The position numbers and the translations under genes are program-made. The notes beneath the pieces were generated by a model. The model saw only the letters and a program-made list of their open reading frames with translations, was not told the origin of the DNA and searched no databases. This document shows positions 34,897 to 44,162 of a DNA stretch of 60,000 nt, one piece after another. The DNA lies in NCBI GenBank assembly GCA_950295325.1, contig OX485803.1, positions 74,975,554 through 75,035,553 of the forward strand. Direction: 5' to 3'. Within the stretch, counting starts at the first letter, position 1; each line of letters starts with the position of its first letter. This DNA is from Polytrichum commune (Eukaryota; Streptophyta; Polytrichopsida; Polytrichales; Polytrichaceae).

Positions 34897-36264
34897 CTAC
34901 TCACACTCTACAATACCAGCAAGTTCAAGTAGTCGCATGACCTCGTTATAGGTATATGTAGGTGCATGAATGAACTTGTCACTCTCGTAATCCACCTTGC
35001 ACAAAAATCTAAACACATAATAAAGATGTTTACAATACACCCATTTTCCTTTCTTTCCTAATGCATGAGAGGACATTTTCGTGAAATCCGGACATGTGCA
35101 ATGCGGGATGTCGCCAATTGTGACATGATAGGTGATATCCTGCTTGGAGACAATGTTGATTATCACTCCAAAGCCCGGATATGGAATGGCAGTGACCCCA
35201 ACCACATAGTAACCCTCCATGAGTCCGGCGCTCTCCCATTTGTTTTTGTGATCCACTAGCGGTGCTGTTGGATTACGACGCACTGTCTTCCCAAACCTGA
35301 ATGTAGGGTGGGCGTCCGGGTTTGGTGGCATAGAAAAATGCGAGCGAGGGATGGGAAGAGTTGCGATTGTTGAAAGCCTACGACGAGGGGACAATGCCTC
35401 CCTCTGCTGTAGTTGAAATCCAGCATCTTCAAGTGCCAAAACCTCCTCTCGCGATAGATTGGTACCTATCTTCACCGGCCACGTGTTGGGTACTATAGGC
35501 CAGTCCAACACATATTTCTTCTTACTGCCACTCACACAACGTTTGATGTCGTCAGGGCAAAACCAAAATTCATACTCCACATTGTTGGGAGAGCGAAATT
35601 CCTTCCTGAGCCCTTTGTATGTTGGAGCAGGTGTGCCATGTTTCCCAGTCCCGACTTTGGCATTGCACATAGTCCCTGTGATGGCCTGCAGTGCCCAACA
35701 TCGTTTGGCTGAGTTGGGTGGTAATCTTGCAATGTGCCACTTGGAAGCAAGACAATCTGTCTCTAACACGGATGTAGTATGAGCCACACCATGAATTGCA
35801 GAACTCAACGATTCCTCTATGCGTTGACGAGTTGCTTGGGTGTTGGGACGAGGAATGGAATAGTTCACTTTGTCGGGTCGATGAGAGTCACAATCAGCAC
35901 CCGGTGGTAGGTTGAGTTTGCGTTTGGTGGAACCAAAGAGCTCTGACCCTTCCAATGCACAATCTCTAGTGTTGACGTCTTCTGCCCCTGGATAAGACTT
36001 CATGGCATCGGCCAACATTTTTGGATCTCCACACCTGGCAGCCGTTTTGAGTTTCAAGGATGCCGAATCAGGACCTTTACCATCAGACCCCCCTTTCAAC
36101 CATGTCCGGTAATTTGCAATTTGCATGAAGGCACGGATCATGTCATCTACTGTAGCTTCATATAAACAAGTCATCTTGTTGCCGGACTGTTGGAGCCATT
36201 TGTTGTGTACAGTCTCTGCAAGGTTGCATGTTGGCATTTCCGCACGCTCTTCTATTGTCATATC
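34897..36264 (-). pseudogene. MULE transposase exon 2: SWIM zinc finger C-terminus
   Basis: Acceptor TTCATAG|GATATG, phase 0 with exon 1, 456 codons ending TGA. It opens DMTIEERAEMPTCNLAETVH. Near the C-terminus HCTCPDF and CKHLYYVF form the CxC...CxH SWIM zinc finger that closes MULE transposases. With exon 1 the protein would be about 1167 residues. A possible donor (TGCAAG|GTGGAT, phase 0) after the SWIM finger could splice to the alternative terminal exon at 34440-34321. Confidence 0.82.
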
Positions 36265-36316
36265 CTATGAACAACACACAAATACAAGGATAAGACAAAC
36301 ATAAGATAGATTATAC
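36193..36316. repeat. Direct duplication of intron/exon border, copy 1
   Basis: It contains the functional acceptor and first about 70 bases of transposase exon 2. It is nearly identical to 36420-36538. Confidence 0.88.
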
Positions 36317-36321
36317 ATCTA

Positions 36322-36408
36322 GGTTTAGGTCGTTCAACCCAAAATGGCTGCCACGTTTGGGTCGAACGACCCAAACTGCCTACAAGGTTTGGATCGAACG
36401 ACCCAAAC
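36322..36408. repeat. Palindrome C x 3 in transposase intron
   Basis: GTTTGGGTCG-AA-CGACCCAAAC at 36355-36376, with diverged copies at 36322 and 36387. The same family recurs at 40865-40982. Confidence 0.92.
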
Positions 36409-36419
36409 TATTTGTTGTT

Positions 36420-36538
36420 TGTTGTGTACAGTCTCTGCAAGGTTGCATGTTGGCATTCTCGCACGCTCTTCTATTGTCATATCCTATGAACAACACAGAA
36501 AGACAAAGATAAGAAAAACATAAGATATATTATATTGA
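36420..36538. repeat. Direct duplication of intron/exon border, copy 2
   Basis: A second copy of the exon 2 acceptor and start, closer to exon 1. About 100 bp with three type-C palindromes separates the copies. Splicing to this copy would run into palindrome DNA. Confidence 0.85.
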
Positions 36539-36563
36539 ATAATGAAGTTTGATATGTACTTAC

Positions 36564-38699
36564 AAGTAACATATGACCACCCCATTGTCTATAACGAAAG
36601 TGCCAAAATTCCAACCACTCTGAAAGGCCAAGGATGCCTTCTTCGGAGGCAGCTCCAGATGACAACCACCAAGAACGAATCACATGGTACTTGGTCTCAG
36701 CGTTGTCCATTGTTTTCGCGTCTTTGTAATCCTTGCATATTTGTTTGTGTTGAAATTGCAAGGATGGTTTGATATACTTTTGGGTCACCTTATCCAAGCT
36801 TGCGGATCAATGGAAAAGACATGTACGCTCACGTGCAACCATGGGTAGACTTGGATCACCATCCCCGTAAATCACCCTCACCGCATTCCAATTAGCTTGA
36901 GCACTAACAGCTATAAATCCTTTGAAGTTTACGTTTGGTACACCATTTTCTGCCATGACAACATTCAAATTTTTCCAAAAGAGAATTTGTGTTGCACCAT
37001 CTTCAGATTGCATGTCACAATACGCAATAGTCAACACTTTACAGTATCGACTGTCGTACACATGGCAAGCCATGGTCGTCCAGTCCTTCAAACGTTTGAC
37101 ATGGTCAAACATAATCCATGAATTCTCCATATCCCCACCGACTTGCATCCTCTTCACAAGCTCCACACCACTACCTGGAAGGTCTATAGACATCTTAAAA
37201 ACAAACACTTTGTCCTTTGACTGCCCTGGGAACCGACTACCATGGACGAATTTGAAAGCATAGTGGTCTTTGAGCGCCATAATACTATCCATAGTTCCCA
37301 TTCCACTACGCAAAAAATGCTTTGATCCAGATACAAAGTTACGACAATTTGGAGACGTAAGAGTGCTGAATTTGTCCATGACGACCTCTAGGGATGAACC
37401 AACCAAGTGATAGCCTTCGACATTTGCGGGAGATTTGAGAAGGTAATCGGCCAAGAATTGTTTGCTCGCCGCCATAACTATGGCTGAATTTTTTGCTGTG
37501 GGTGTTTTCAATACTTCATTTGCAACGCATTGGTATGCCATGTCCAATGATTCACGGCATGTGCCATTGGCCACAGGGTGATCATGTACACCAAGATGAA
37601 TGCAAGCCCTGGACATTCCAACGGATGTGGAGTGGATGTATATGATTCGAGCATTACACAAAGCAATGCATACAGGTGTGGAACGACATACCTTACACTC
37701 GACAGTGGACTTAGTAGGGGGAACAACACCCACAGCAAATGGGATAGGAGTTGAACCGACCCATTCAGTGTTCTTCCGGAGGCCCCCATTGCGATTCATG
37801 TAATCACAGTAGTCATTATGACATTCGAGATGACCAACACAAGTAGAGCGCCGGAAGGACAGTCCAAAGTCATTTTGGATATTCGTGGTTTTGGTGGTGC
37901 ACCAAGGGTGACCGTCGCACATCTTGTCAATGCCGTCCATTGAGCGACCATACGTACTTGGAGCTTTGAGTGGCACAGGAGGCAAGAAAAACAAAACATC
38001 ACCATTAAAAGAAGATGGTAAGTACTTGACTTCACGAACATCTATACTGTCAAAATCAATGGATGCAAGATCGGACTTTGATATTTTTCTTGACTTTGTC
38101 AGCTTTAAAGCATCAACCATAGTCAACCCTGTAGATGAAGGTGAAAGGTGTAGTGGAGGACGTTGAGAAGGTGAGATTTGGGGAACCACCTTCTTGTACA
38201 TAAGACCGCAAGGGGATTTGGCTACACGTATAGGAAGTTGGGAATAAGTAGAATGAACACTTTTAAATGGAAATGACGATGTGTTTGAAAGATCAACAGA
38301 TGCACAAATGTCATCTTCTGAATCTGATAGCACAAACACACTATCATCAAGGGGTTCCACCTTAACAGGTGTGATAGAAGGAATTTGAATTGTGGATGTA
38401 CCGGAGTCGTTTGTCAAAATGACAGTTGAAGCTTGCATCTGAGACTCAGAAAGTCCTATCACCCTAAATGAACCAGGTCCTAAGATCCACATAAAACCAA
38501 CATCAGTTCTATTTTTTGGAACCAAAATCGTTTCATACACCTCTCCATCTGCAGAGTACATCTCATGCTCTAAATACATGGTTCCTATCTGGAAGTTGAA
38601 TATCAAACTAAGTAAATCCTCTGAAACACTCACATAACCATCATCTTGAAGTGGCAAGATGAAGGGAACAAAAGATCCATGAGCTCTAATGATAGCCAT
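36564..38699 (-). pseudogene. MULE transposase exon 1: GCM-type zinc finger and catalytic domain
   Basis: 712 codons from ATG 38699 to a perfect donor ACTT|GTAAGT. The N-terminal half (residues about 1-230) is low-complexity with an acidic VLSDSEDD patch. At about 240-380 Cys/His spacing of the WRKY-GCM1 type appears: HPWCTTKTTN, SFRRSTCVGHLECHNDYC, CKVCR, then HLGVHDHP. A Mutator-type catalytic region follows, with FIAVSAQANWNAVRVIYGDG and MVARERTCLFH. TGA at 36809-36807 replaces the Trp expected in CxFHW, and the frame stays open beyond it (SASLDKVTQKYIKP). The gene is probably inactive unless read through. Confidence 0.78.
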
Positions 38700-39220
38700 A
38701 GAAAATCAAAAGAACATATGAACAACACATCACAAAAATATGGGTGAATGTTGCTTTTGTATAGAATTGTGTGAGGAAATGAATAGAAATGAAAACGTCT
38801 GATACAATAATGGATGGAGATGAAAGCGTGTGATACATAACATCTAATAATACAGAAGTGGACATAACACAATAATAGTCAGAGAATATTTACGAGCAAG
38901 ATATACACAAAATGATGACAAATACTAAAAGTATTGGTAGAAATTTAAAATATATATGTGTGGACTGACGTAGATGTAGAAAGAATTAAAATTGGTTGGA
39001 CAAATAAAGTATTGATCATTATGAATAGAACAAAGTAGGTATTAGGAAATTTTGGCGGATATGACAAAAATAAACACATAAGGACAAACGCGTCAAAATA
39101 TCTCGTTCATTGAACGCCAATTACAACATGTGATCGTAATATACGCCGGATTTTGTGAGATAGATACATTGGAAGAATAAATGATAGGACCTGATAGAAA
39201 ACATATCATAGACACCAACG
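38700..39220. other. Divergent intergenic region of the MULE
   Basis: AT-rich DNA upstream of the transposase ATG. No clear gene is seen. A TATA-like CTATACAAAA lies about 60 bases upstream of the transposase start on the minus strand. Confidence 0.35.
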
Positions 39221-39502
39221 ATGGTGGACGATTTAGAGAGAACACCCGTAAGGCCGAAGAGAAGACGTAGGAAAGCTTTGTATTTCACTTCCGAGAAAAA
39301 GAGGTTCATACTCAGTGTGGGAAAGAAGGATGCAAATAAGGAAGGGAAAAGAAACTTATTGAGTACGGTAGAAGAAACTGTGAAGACAATGGATTTTGAT
39401 GCGATGGAGGATGATGAAGGTGCAAAGAGCAAAGAAGATATAGACGATCGTATATCATAGTCCGAATTGAAGACAGGTTCAAAGAAGACGACAAACAAAA
39501 AG
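39221..39502 (+). pseudogene. Short basic/acidic exon with nuclear-localisation-like cluster
   Basis: ATG-started frame MVDDLERTPVRPKRRRRKAL, with a basic cluster, then an acidic C-terminal half. TAG at 39458-39460 interrupts, and the frame continues to a donor AAAAAG|GTAAGT. The start VDDLERT resembles the MDLERTT start of the methyltransferase gene at 41269. This could be a duplicated or alternative first exon. Unknown function. Confidence 0.4.
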
Positions 39503-39599
39503 GTAAGTCAGTTCAACGTTCAAATAATTTGATAGTGCATAAGTTGTAAGTTAGGACGGACAACCTTGTACGTTCACTCACATGTCATGTAGTAGCAAT

Positions 39600-40150
39600 T
39601 TATAGAGGTTATAAATTGGAGAGGAGAAACCCTATACGTTAATGCACATGGTATATAACAGAAATTTAGGAAGGCTAAAAGTCAGGAGGAGAACGCACAG
39701 GGTTTATAAGAGCAACTTAGGAGGCGAGAAGTTGGGAGGTGAAACCCTATACGTTAACGCACAGGGTTTATAAGAGCAACGTAGGAGGCAAAAAGTTGGG
39801 AGGCGAAACCCTATGCGTTAACGCACAGGGTTTGTAATAGCAACTTACGAAGGCCAAACGTTGGGAGGAGAAACCCTGTGCGTTAACGTACAGGATTTGT
39901 AAGAGCAACTTAGGAGGCAAAAAGTTGGGAGACGAAACCCTATGCGTTAACGCACAGGGTTTGTAAGAGCAACTTAGGAAGGCCAAAGTTGGGAGGAGAA
40001 ACCCTGTGCGTTAACGCACAGGGTTTGTAAGCGCAACTTAGGAAGGCCAAAAATTGGGAGGCGAAACCCTGTGCGTTAACGCACAGGGTTTGTAAGAGCA
40101 ACTTAGGAGGCAAAAAATTGGGAGGCGAAACCCTGTGCTTTAACCCTGTG
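39600..40150. repeat. Palindrome array B: about 62-bp unit x about 8
   Basis: Each unit has 'aagagcaacttaggaggc(a)aaaagttgggaggcgaaa' followed by a palindrome built on CCTGTGCGTTAACGCACAGG, which extends to 24 bp in the best copies. Units at both ends are diverged. The array lies between the divergent MULE genes. Confidence 0.95.
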
Positions 40151-40441
40151 CAATACATTATAGAAGCTAGAAAATGACACAAAATAGCATAAATTTTTTT
40201 TTGCCCCGAAACCCAAAATCTACGAGGTGGCCCAAAACAAGGAAATAGATAGAAGAATGAGAAAAGAAAATCATTTCAAACCAAAACAAAATATAAGAAG
40301 AATTTGTAGCTACGGATATTTAGATAATATAGCATATTTTTGTTATTTTTTTTGCCCCCATTAGCATTTTTTTCCAGATTTTACAAGTTTCGGCAAATCT
40401 ACGAATTCCAGATCTCGGTTTCTTTCAAATTCATGTCTCGG

Positions 40442-40622
40442 CCCTGTGCGTTAACGCACAGGGTCTATGCGCTAACGCACAGGCCTTATGCGCTAACGCA
40501 TAGTGGCTAGAAAGTTGCCAACGCAGACCCTGTGCGTTAACGCACAGGGTCTACTTGCCTAGCTAGAGGCTTCGCAAAGTTGGGCAAGTAGACCCTGTGC
40601 ATTATCGCACATGGTCTACGCT
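40442..40622. repeat. Palindrome B copies upstream of a TATA box
   Basis: Perfect copies at 40442-40463 and 40527-40550. Diverged copies (GCGCTAACGC forms at about 40467-40503, GTGCATTATCGCAC at about 40594) lie between and after. They stand 70-250 bp upstream of the TATA box. Confidence 0.92.
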
Positions 40623-40689
40623 GGCAACTTTCTAGCGGCTATGCGGGGCCACGAAGAGCCATGCTAAATATGGCTCCAGGAACGAGTAG

Positions 40690-40695
40690 TATAAA
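40690..40695 (+). promoter_or_regulatory. TATA box of the ParB/methyltransferase gene
   Basis: TATAAA in 'gagtagtataaattgcc', followed about 30 bases on by a pyrimidine-rich likely start ('cattcagtcttttttctctcc'). A leader exon then reaches a donor near 40790-40810. An acceptor TTTTAG|GACC precedes the coding ATG at 41269. Confidence 0.55.
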
Positions 40696-40864
40696 TTGCC
40701 ACACCCCAGAGCATTCAGTCTTTTTTCTCTCCTCTGTCGGACCTGAGCTCATCGCTGCAAGCTCTCTCATCTACAGGTGCAGTACTAGGTTTGTTTGCAC
40801 TTTCGTGATGACTAGGTAATTGCGCATAATCAGGCGTAAATTGCGGACCCAAACTGTGAGCATG

Positions 40865-41046
40865 GTTTGGGTCGTTCGACCCAAACTCTGAGCATGGTTT
40901 GGGTCGTTCGACCCAAACTGTCTACCTAGTTTGGGTCGAACGACCTAAACTGTCTGCCTAGTTTGGGTCGTTCGACCCAAACCTCGCGTCCAACTTTGGT
41001 AGACCTGTAGTTGGACACACAGACCCTGTGCGTTAACGCACAGGGT
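40865..41046. repeat. Palindrome C x 4 and palindrome B x 1 in first intron
   Basis: C copies at 40865, 40897, 40929 and 40961 are spaced exactly 32 bp. A perfect B copy follows at 41023-41046. All lie downstream of the TATA box, in the leader intron. Confidence 0.95.
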
Positions 41047-41268
41047 CTGCCCTTGTAGGTTTGGGGTGAGCGGCCACCATAATCGTACAATATTTAAAGG
41101 TGCAAATGGCAGTGTGTAGAATAATTTTTGTCATTCTTCCCTGTGTTCGTGGTATTCTGTTGGTATTGTTGTTGCTATTGTTGTTATTTTTGTAATGTTA
41201 TTGCTAATGTGTTGTTACTGGTTTTGAAATATTTATGAAACTTATTTCATTTGTTTTAGGACCAATCA

Positions 41269-41987
41269 ATGGATTTGGAGAGAACGACTCCTATTTCTAC
41301 TGATGATGATTCCACAATGCATTCAACTCAAGATCGTCCATCTCAACAAGTTCATCATCATCAGGACATATCCTCAAATCTTCATAATAAGAAAAAGAAA
41401 AAAATAAATGAATCCCTCGATGATTTTGACTCGGATGAAGATAATGATGGTGACAATAAAACTTATCAAGAAAAAGTGTGGGAACTTACGAACAAACGAA
41501 AGGTCAATTCCACTTCCACAATTTCCTCAATCCGTGCTGGACCTAATGTCCGTTTGCGTGTACCCTTATGTCGCATGGTTCCTATGCCGATTGTGCGTCC
41601 TGCTTTGAAGGGTGACATTACTAAATTGGAGGCTGATTTTTTCAATGGTTATCGTGATGGTGACCGTGTGTTTTATATATCGGCCACCGATTCTGAGGGA
41701 AACTTTCAATTCGTGGATGATGAGGTTCGCGCATCTTGGAGCCCAAATTAGGCTCAAGCCAATGCCCTGTTTGAATGTCAATTGGATGCAGATTTGTCAT
41801 TGATGTCATACAAAAACAAGATATTTTTTATATGGGATGGAAATCACAGATTTTTTGCTTAGAAAAATTATATTGACCGCGTATATACCGAAGATTATAA
41901 ACGTCATATTTTTGTGGATTCTATCATTTTGGCACCCGAACCTGACGACATTCCAAGTTTGTTGACTGTTATGTATGGCATCAACAA
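41269..41987 (+). pseudogene. Methyltransferase gene exon 1, ParB-like domain
   Basis: It starts MDLERTTPISTDDDS, then a Lys-rich run (NKKKKKIN) and the acidic DFDSDEDNDGDN. The ParB-like part follows: VRPALKGDITKLEADFFNGY, then the DGNHR core. In-frame TAG codons lie at 41749-41751 and shortly after DGNHRFFA (about 41860). Donor ACAA|GTAATG. Confidence 0.62.
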
Positions 41988-42084
41988 GTAATGTTCTTAC
42001 CTATTTTTTTACACTTATTTCTAGTTTATATTTTGTTTTCCAAATTATATCATCATGAATATAATCAATTTAATGTTTTTTTAG

Positions 42085-42274
42085 GTCAACCGAAAATTCT
42101 CATGTATCCACCAATTTGGTGCATACTTTATATCGGATGCAAAGTATTGGCACCATGCCTTTGACCTCCTTCAGAAAGCAACTGGATCCAAAGAGTTATA
42201 AACGATGTGAGGAGAAGTCCGTCGAAACTTGGTATTCTTTGACACGACCAATTTTTTTGGATTACATGTACAGT
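42085..42274 (+). pseudogene. Methyltransferase gene exon 2
   Basis: Acceptor TTTTTAG|GTCAAC and donor TACAGT|GTAAGT. It encodes HTLYRMQSIGTMPLTSFRKQ and on, without stops. No domain is recognised. Confidence 0.6.
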
Positions 42275-42379
42275 GTAAGTTCTTCTACCATTGCTAATAT
42301 GTGCCTTATGTTTATTCATCTTTATTTTACATTACATCTATATGTACTTATAAATATTGACTTTTGTTTGATTTTTCAG

Positions 42380-42960
42380 CAAGAACTTGCTGAGGCTAGC
42401 GATATTGCTCTCAACCAGTACAATGAAACTCATCCTCTTAAACGGACATCAGACGGAGTTTCAAAAGCAATGTCCGCAGCTGTCAACAAAAAACGTGCAA
42501 TATTATCTTCTAGTTTTACGAAACAACTAGCGATTGCCGACAGCAACCTTACCTCTGCTTTCCTTGAAGAAGTTAAGCACCATTGGGATTCATTTTCGGT
42601 GCCTGAAATGCTACAAAAAAAACTTCATCGTGTTGCTGTCAGTAATGTGGATGCAAAAGTCAAAGTTGGATGGCTCAAGCTTTGGAATGACAATAGATTT
42701 GACAAAGATGCATTGCATTTCCCGAAATCGCCCTTCTCTGATTCTGCACTTGATGATTGGTTATCAAAGTCTACATATTGGGCACAGTTGGAAAAAAAGG
42801 CTATCGAAGAGCTTCAAAATATTCTTTCATGTCCTCCTCAGTTGCCTGCAGATGTGTCTACTCTCTCCGAGTATATCCAAACCTGGAATTTTCGGCTTTC
42901 AATTCAATATTCTATCGTAAATTCCAAAGCGGAAAAGTTAAAAAACACAACGGTTGGGAT
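42380..42960 (+). pseudogene. Methyltransferase gene exon 3
   Basis: Acceptor TTTTCAG|CAAGAA. A helical region without recognised domain (ELAEASDIALNQYNETHPLK onward). Near 42930 the coding signal moves to another frame (HNGWDEQPNIDLAMKR), which indicates an indel. The 3' border is not fixed. Confidence 0.5.
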
Positions 42961-43095
42961 GAGCAACCTAATATTGATCTTGCTATGAAACGTGTATTAT
43001 ACATGTACAACCTAATATTATGATTTTTTTGATTTTTTTGATTCTATTTGTCAAATTGTCATGGAATATTTGACTTACAATATTTTTGTGTGTAG

Positions 43096-43738
43096 GTATT
43101 TTCGATATGTTTTGATTCCAAATAAAAGCGTTATAGGGGACCTCGTTTTTCCCCAAATTAGCGTGACACTGGTGCAGGAGATTCATGCATGTTCACTACT
43201 GAGATTTGTGTGGATTGGTCGCTCCCATACTATGAGGATTGTGGTTGGTATCTTGATTGTCCTAAGGATACATGTCCGTCAAGTGAGAAGACAATCCGTC
43301 AGATAAATGATGCTAAAAATGTGGATCCTCGTGATACTGCAATTTTGCAAACACAAATTGTGCAGCTTAAACTTAGAGAGCCAGAACCAAAAGAGACAAA
43401 ACGTCGTAAGAGGAAACATGTTCCTCAAACCAAAATACAAGATCAATCGGAAATTTCACAACATGAAGAATTGCTTGTTCTTTCCAATTATTTGGATAAG
43501 AATCCACTTGGAGGCGAAAGTTCAAAATCTGGGTGTGATGTATTGGAATTTCATTACTCGAGCACCTATGACGCTATTCATCGTGCGCCAATGAATGTTT
43601 TGAGAAAAAAATTATTCATACTGAAGAACTTTCTCACGCTCTCTTTTTCTCGATCTACTGCTGTCAAGAACAAGTCTAAAGGGGTTGAAGTAGGCCCTCC
43701 TGAGTGGATCCAATGGCGGGCATTTCTTGAAAACATAA
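43096..43738 (+). pseudogene. Methyltransferase gene exon 4
   Basis: Acceptor GTGTAG|GTATTT. It changes frame near 43150-43180, then reads ICVDWSLPYYEDCGWYLDCP and a basic patch (KETKRRKRKHVP). It ends GPPEWIQWRAFLEN before ATAA|GTATTA. The closely spaced Cys residues may bind a metal. No family call. Confidence 0.5.
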
Positions 43739-43828
43739 GTATTATTGTTTTGGTATATTCTGTAATGTTCTTACTTTCATTTGGATTTTATTTTGTGTCT
43801 TATATTGTGATATGTTGTGGTATTTCAG

Positions 43829-44162
43829 TTCAAAGACAATCGCGAATTTCATGTCATGGGAAGTCCGACTCCATTTGCCGTTGACTTGGTTTTTCTGCAA
43901 TTTCCCGACGGTCTTGACTTCAACCTCTCCAATAGACCTGCTGAAATTCCTCTTTGGAATAAATATGACAAGAACTGGATGGTTGCAACAATGTCCTTCT
44001 TCAAGTCCATCTTGTCTGATGATGGCGTCCTCATAGTATTTTCTGCTATCGATATGCAAACCAAGAAGGTTTTGAATTCAACCTTACACAACGGCAACAT
44101 GAAAGTTCTTCGGACTTTTATTTGCCTCAATTCGTACATGGTGTTCAAGGATCCGGAGCCTC
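43829..44162 (+). pseudogene. Methyltransferase gene exon 5, interrupted by gypsy insertion
   Basis: Acceptor TTTCAG|TTCAAA. It encodes the motif IV region and the SDDGVLIVFSA strand. It is cut within GAGCCT|C by the LTR element. The frame resumes at 55620 with CCAACCTACACC, then donor GTAAGT at 55631. Confidence 0.65.
44158..44162. repeat. Gypsy target-site duplication, left
   Basis: GCCTC, identical to 55615-55619. Confidence 0.95.

Noticed and set aside
39121-39498. 125-codon minus-strand frame
   Set aside because: It is antisense to the basic exon at 39221-39502, which has the better start and donor site.
40200-41060. CRISPR-like array from regularly spaced repeats
   Set aside because: The repeats are symmetric palindromes in eukaryotic transposon DNA, the spacers are themselves repeated, and no cas-like gene is present.
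30629-41870. Premature stops as evidence for stop-codon reassignment or RNA editing
   Set aside because: The stops are TAA, TAG and TGA alike, frameshifts accompany them, and the MATE and gypsy frames use the standard code. Ordinary decay explains them.
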